A stretch of 64,000 nt of DNA from Streptomyces angustmyceticus (GTDB lineage: Bacteria > Actinomycetota > Actinomycetes > Streptomycetales > Streptomycetaceae), in assembly GCF_019933235.1 (NCBI RefSeq), contig NZ_CP082945.1:7849501-7913500 (forward strand), given 5' to 3'. Below are positions 62,819 through 64,000 of this stretch, one piece after another (position 1 is the first letter of the stretch; every line of letters begins with the position of its first letter). Below the pieces are notes generated by a model. That model saw only the letters and a program-made list of their open reading frames with translations. It ran no database searches and was not told the origin of the DNA. The position numbers and the translations under genes are program-made.

Positions 62819-63919
62819 ATGCTTTTTCCCGACCCCTTGCCAGATCTTTTGACGCCAGACCTGGGGATGAGTGCGGCGCTGACAGCAGCACAGGCGCAGA
62901 CTGGCCTGACGTTTCCCGCCTTGGGTGTACACCTGAAATGCCCCATCTCGGTGGCGGCGGTCCGGAACCCGACCAGCACCTCCCCGTCCTTCGCCTATGC
63001 CGGTTTCCGTGACAGGGAGATGCATTTCTCGGGCAGCTTGCTGAAGGTCGCGGCCATGCTCGCCGCCTTTGAGTTGCGGCAGAGCGCTTCCGATTTTGCC
63101 GTCACCGAAGGCGACTGCTCGGCGAACGTGGTGTTCAACGACTTGAAGTCGGCCTTCAATGCAGCCATCCAGAAAGCCGCACCGCGTTTCCTGAGCGAAC
63201 CGGGCATCACCGAGCAGATGCGCGTGCCCAAGTACCCCAGGATCTTCGATTCGCCGCAGGGCCTCGCGAGTGGCGGATGCCTGATGTCGTTCAGCCCCGA
63301 TTTTGCGGCACACGTGCTGGGCATGATCGTACCCAGCAACAACGGCGAAGCCGCTGCCACGATCAAAGCGCTCGGGTACAGCTGGATCAATGGACTGCTG
63401 GCAAATGCCGGCCTCTTCGACCAGACCGCGAATCGGGGCATCTGGCTGGCCGGGACGTTCAAGCCCGGTCCTCCCGATCCCTTCCCTGCCGTGCGGGTGC
63501 CCTCCATGAATGACGGCGACTCGGCGCAGGCGACCACGACCATCGATATGGCGAGGTTCCTCGCACTGCTCATCGAAGGCGCAACACTGGACTCGCGCAG
63601 CGTTGACGGTATTGCCTCCGAAATGCGTGACCTCCTGGCCGGCGCTCAGTCTGTCGGTGACCGCTCTTTCATGACCACGGGAGCCCGGCCGGGCCTCAAT
63701 GGCCTCGGCGCAGGTTTCACGATCACTCATTCGAAGATTGGACTGGGGCCCCTCAACGCCGGGGGAGTAGTCGCTTCCGAGGCGACCATCCTCTCCCACA
63801 ACGACACCGGCCAGCAATTCCTCGTCGTTTGGCAGAACCTGCTGAACCTGAACGACCGCCACAACGCGATGTCGTTCATGGTGCGCCGGACCCTCCTCAA
63901 TTTCCTTGGCATTCCTTGA
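62819..63919 (+). CDS. SxxK-type serine hydrolase-like protein
   Basis: A 366-residue protein with a penicillin-binding/beta-lactamase-like active-site motif S73-L-L-K76 in HFSGSLLKVAAMLAAFELRQ, a helix start typical of class A enzymes and serine hydrolases. A second motif could be SNN in MIVPSNNGEAAATIKALGYS, which fits the SxN motif, and the third is uncertain (SHNDTG near residue 325). No signal peptide is evident with ATG 62819, which is chosen because AGGAGG lies five bases upstream; the ORF to 62744 has no such site. Codons are less GC-biased than in neighbours, suggesting transfer. The function is probably a hydrolase, but the substrate is unknown. Confidence 0.7.
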   Translation: MLFPDPLPDLLTPDLGMSAALTAAQAQTGLTFPALGVHLKCPISVAAVRNPTSTSPSFAYAGFRDREMHFSGSLLKVAAMLAAFELRQSASDFAVTEGDCSANVVFNDLKSAFNAAIQKAAPRFLSEPGITEQMRVPKYPRIFDSPQGLASGGCLMSFSPDFAAHVLGMIVPSNNGEAAATIKALGYSWINGLLANAGLFDQTANRGIWLAGTFKPGPPDPFPAVRVPSMNDGDSAQATTTIDMARFLALLIEGATLDSRSVDGIASEMRDLLAGAQSVGDRSFMTTGARPGLNGLGAGFTITHSKIGLGPLNAGGVVASEATILSHNDTGQQFLVVWQNLLNLNDRHNAMSFMVRRTLLNFLGIP

Positions 63920-64000
63920 CCCGTAGCGGAAGCTCCGGTATCGGGAGCTGCCCGTTCCGCCCCCAGTGGCGGGCATCCGTCACCGGAGTGAGCATGGAAG

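Overview
The window is high-GC actinobacterial DNA with strong third-position GC bias, frequent GTG and TTG starts, and families typical of Streptomyces (a DUF317 protein, WYL and XRE-TPR regulators, small secreted proteins, a serine/glycine-repeat LSIGS protein). The many broken genes and insertion-sequence relics suggest a chromosome arm or similar accessory region. No rRNA, tRNA or CRISPR array was seen.

Layout. 1-17 kb is a mosaic of small stress and hydrolase genes, several divergently paired with a regulator (epoxide-hydrolase-like enzyme/TetR, alpha/beta hydrolase/LysR), plus a secreted cyclophilin, a penicillin-binding-type lipoprotein, an XRE-ricin membrane regulator facing a small exported protein, and an orphan adenylate-forming ligase. 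A complete IS3-family element (17.2-18.5 kb) truncates a lipoprotein gene. 18.5-26 kb carries an FAD oxidoreductase, a DUF2975/XRE pair, an SDR, a VOC/WYL pair and transposase relics. 26-36.6 kb is an envelope-signalling block: an AbrB-type membrane protein, a two-component system, then a translationally coupled lipoprotein, two ABC ATPases and an FtsX-type permease, facing a second two-component system. 37-40.3 kb holds a nonsense-interrupted hydrolase, a citrate-synthase relic, and thiI preceded by a cobalamin riboswitch.

40.8-60.5 kb looks like a specialised-metabolism locus. It has an XRE/NB-ARC regulator, a carAB pair (carbamoyl phosphate supply) away from any pyrimidine operon, an XRE-TPR regulator, an MFS exporter with a divergent PadR regulator, and a compact run of thyX, a LOG-family nucleotide phosphoribohydrolase, an isopenicillin-N-synthase-like Fe(II)/2-oxoglutarate oxygenase, a SAM methyltransferase, a TobZ/NodU-type carbamoyltransferase and a PPOX-fold protein. 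Read together, these suggest C5-methylation of a pyrimidine nucleotide, release of the base, oxidation, methylation and O-carbamoylation: a candidate modified-pyrimidine (polyoxin-like in logic) pathway. This is inference. Three methyltransferase relics and a frameshifted crotonase inside or beside the locus show it has been eroding.

60.6-64 kb contains an IS630-family element with intact ends but a broken transposase, relics of a carboxylesterase and a kinase, and an intact SxxK-type serine hydrolase with atypical codon use.
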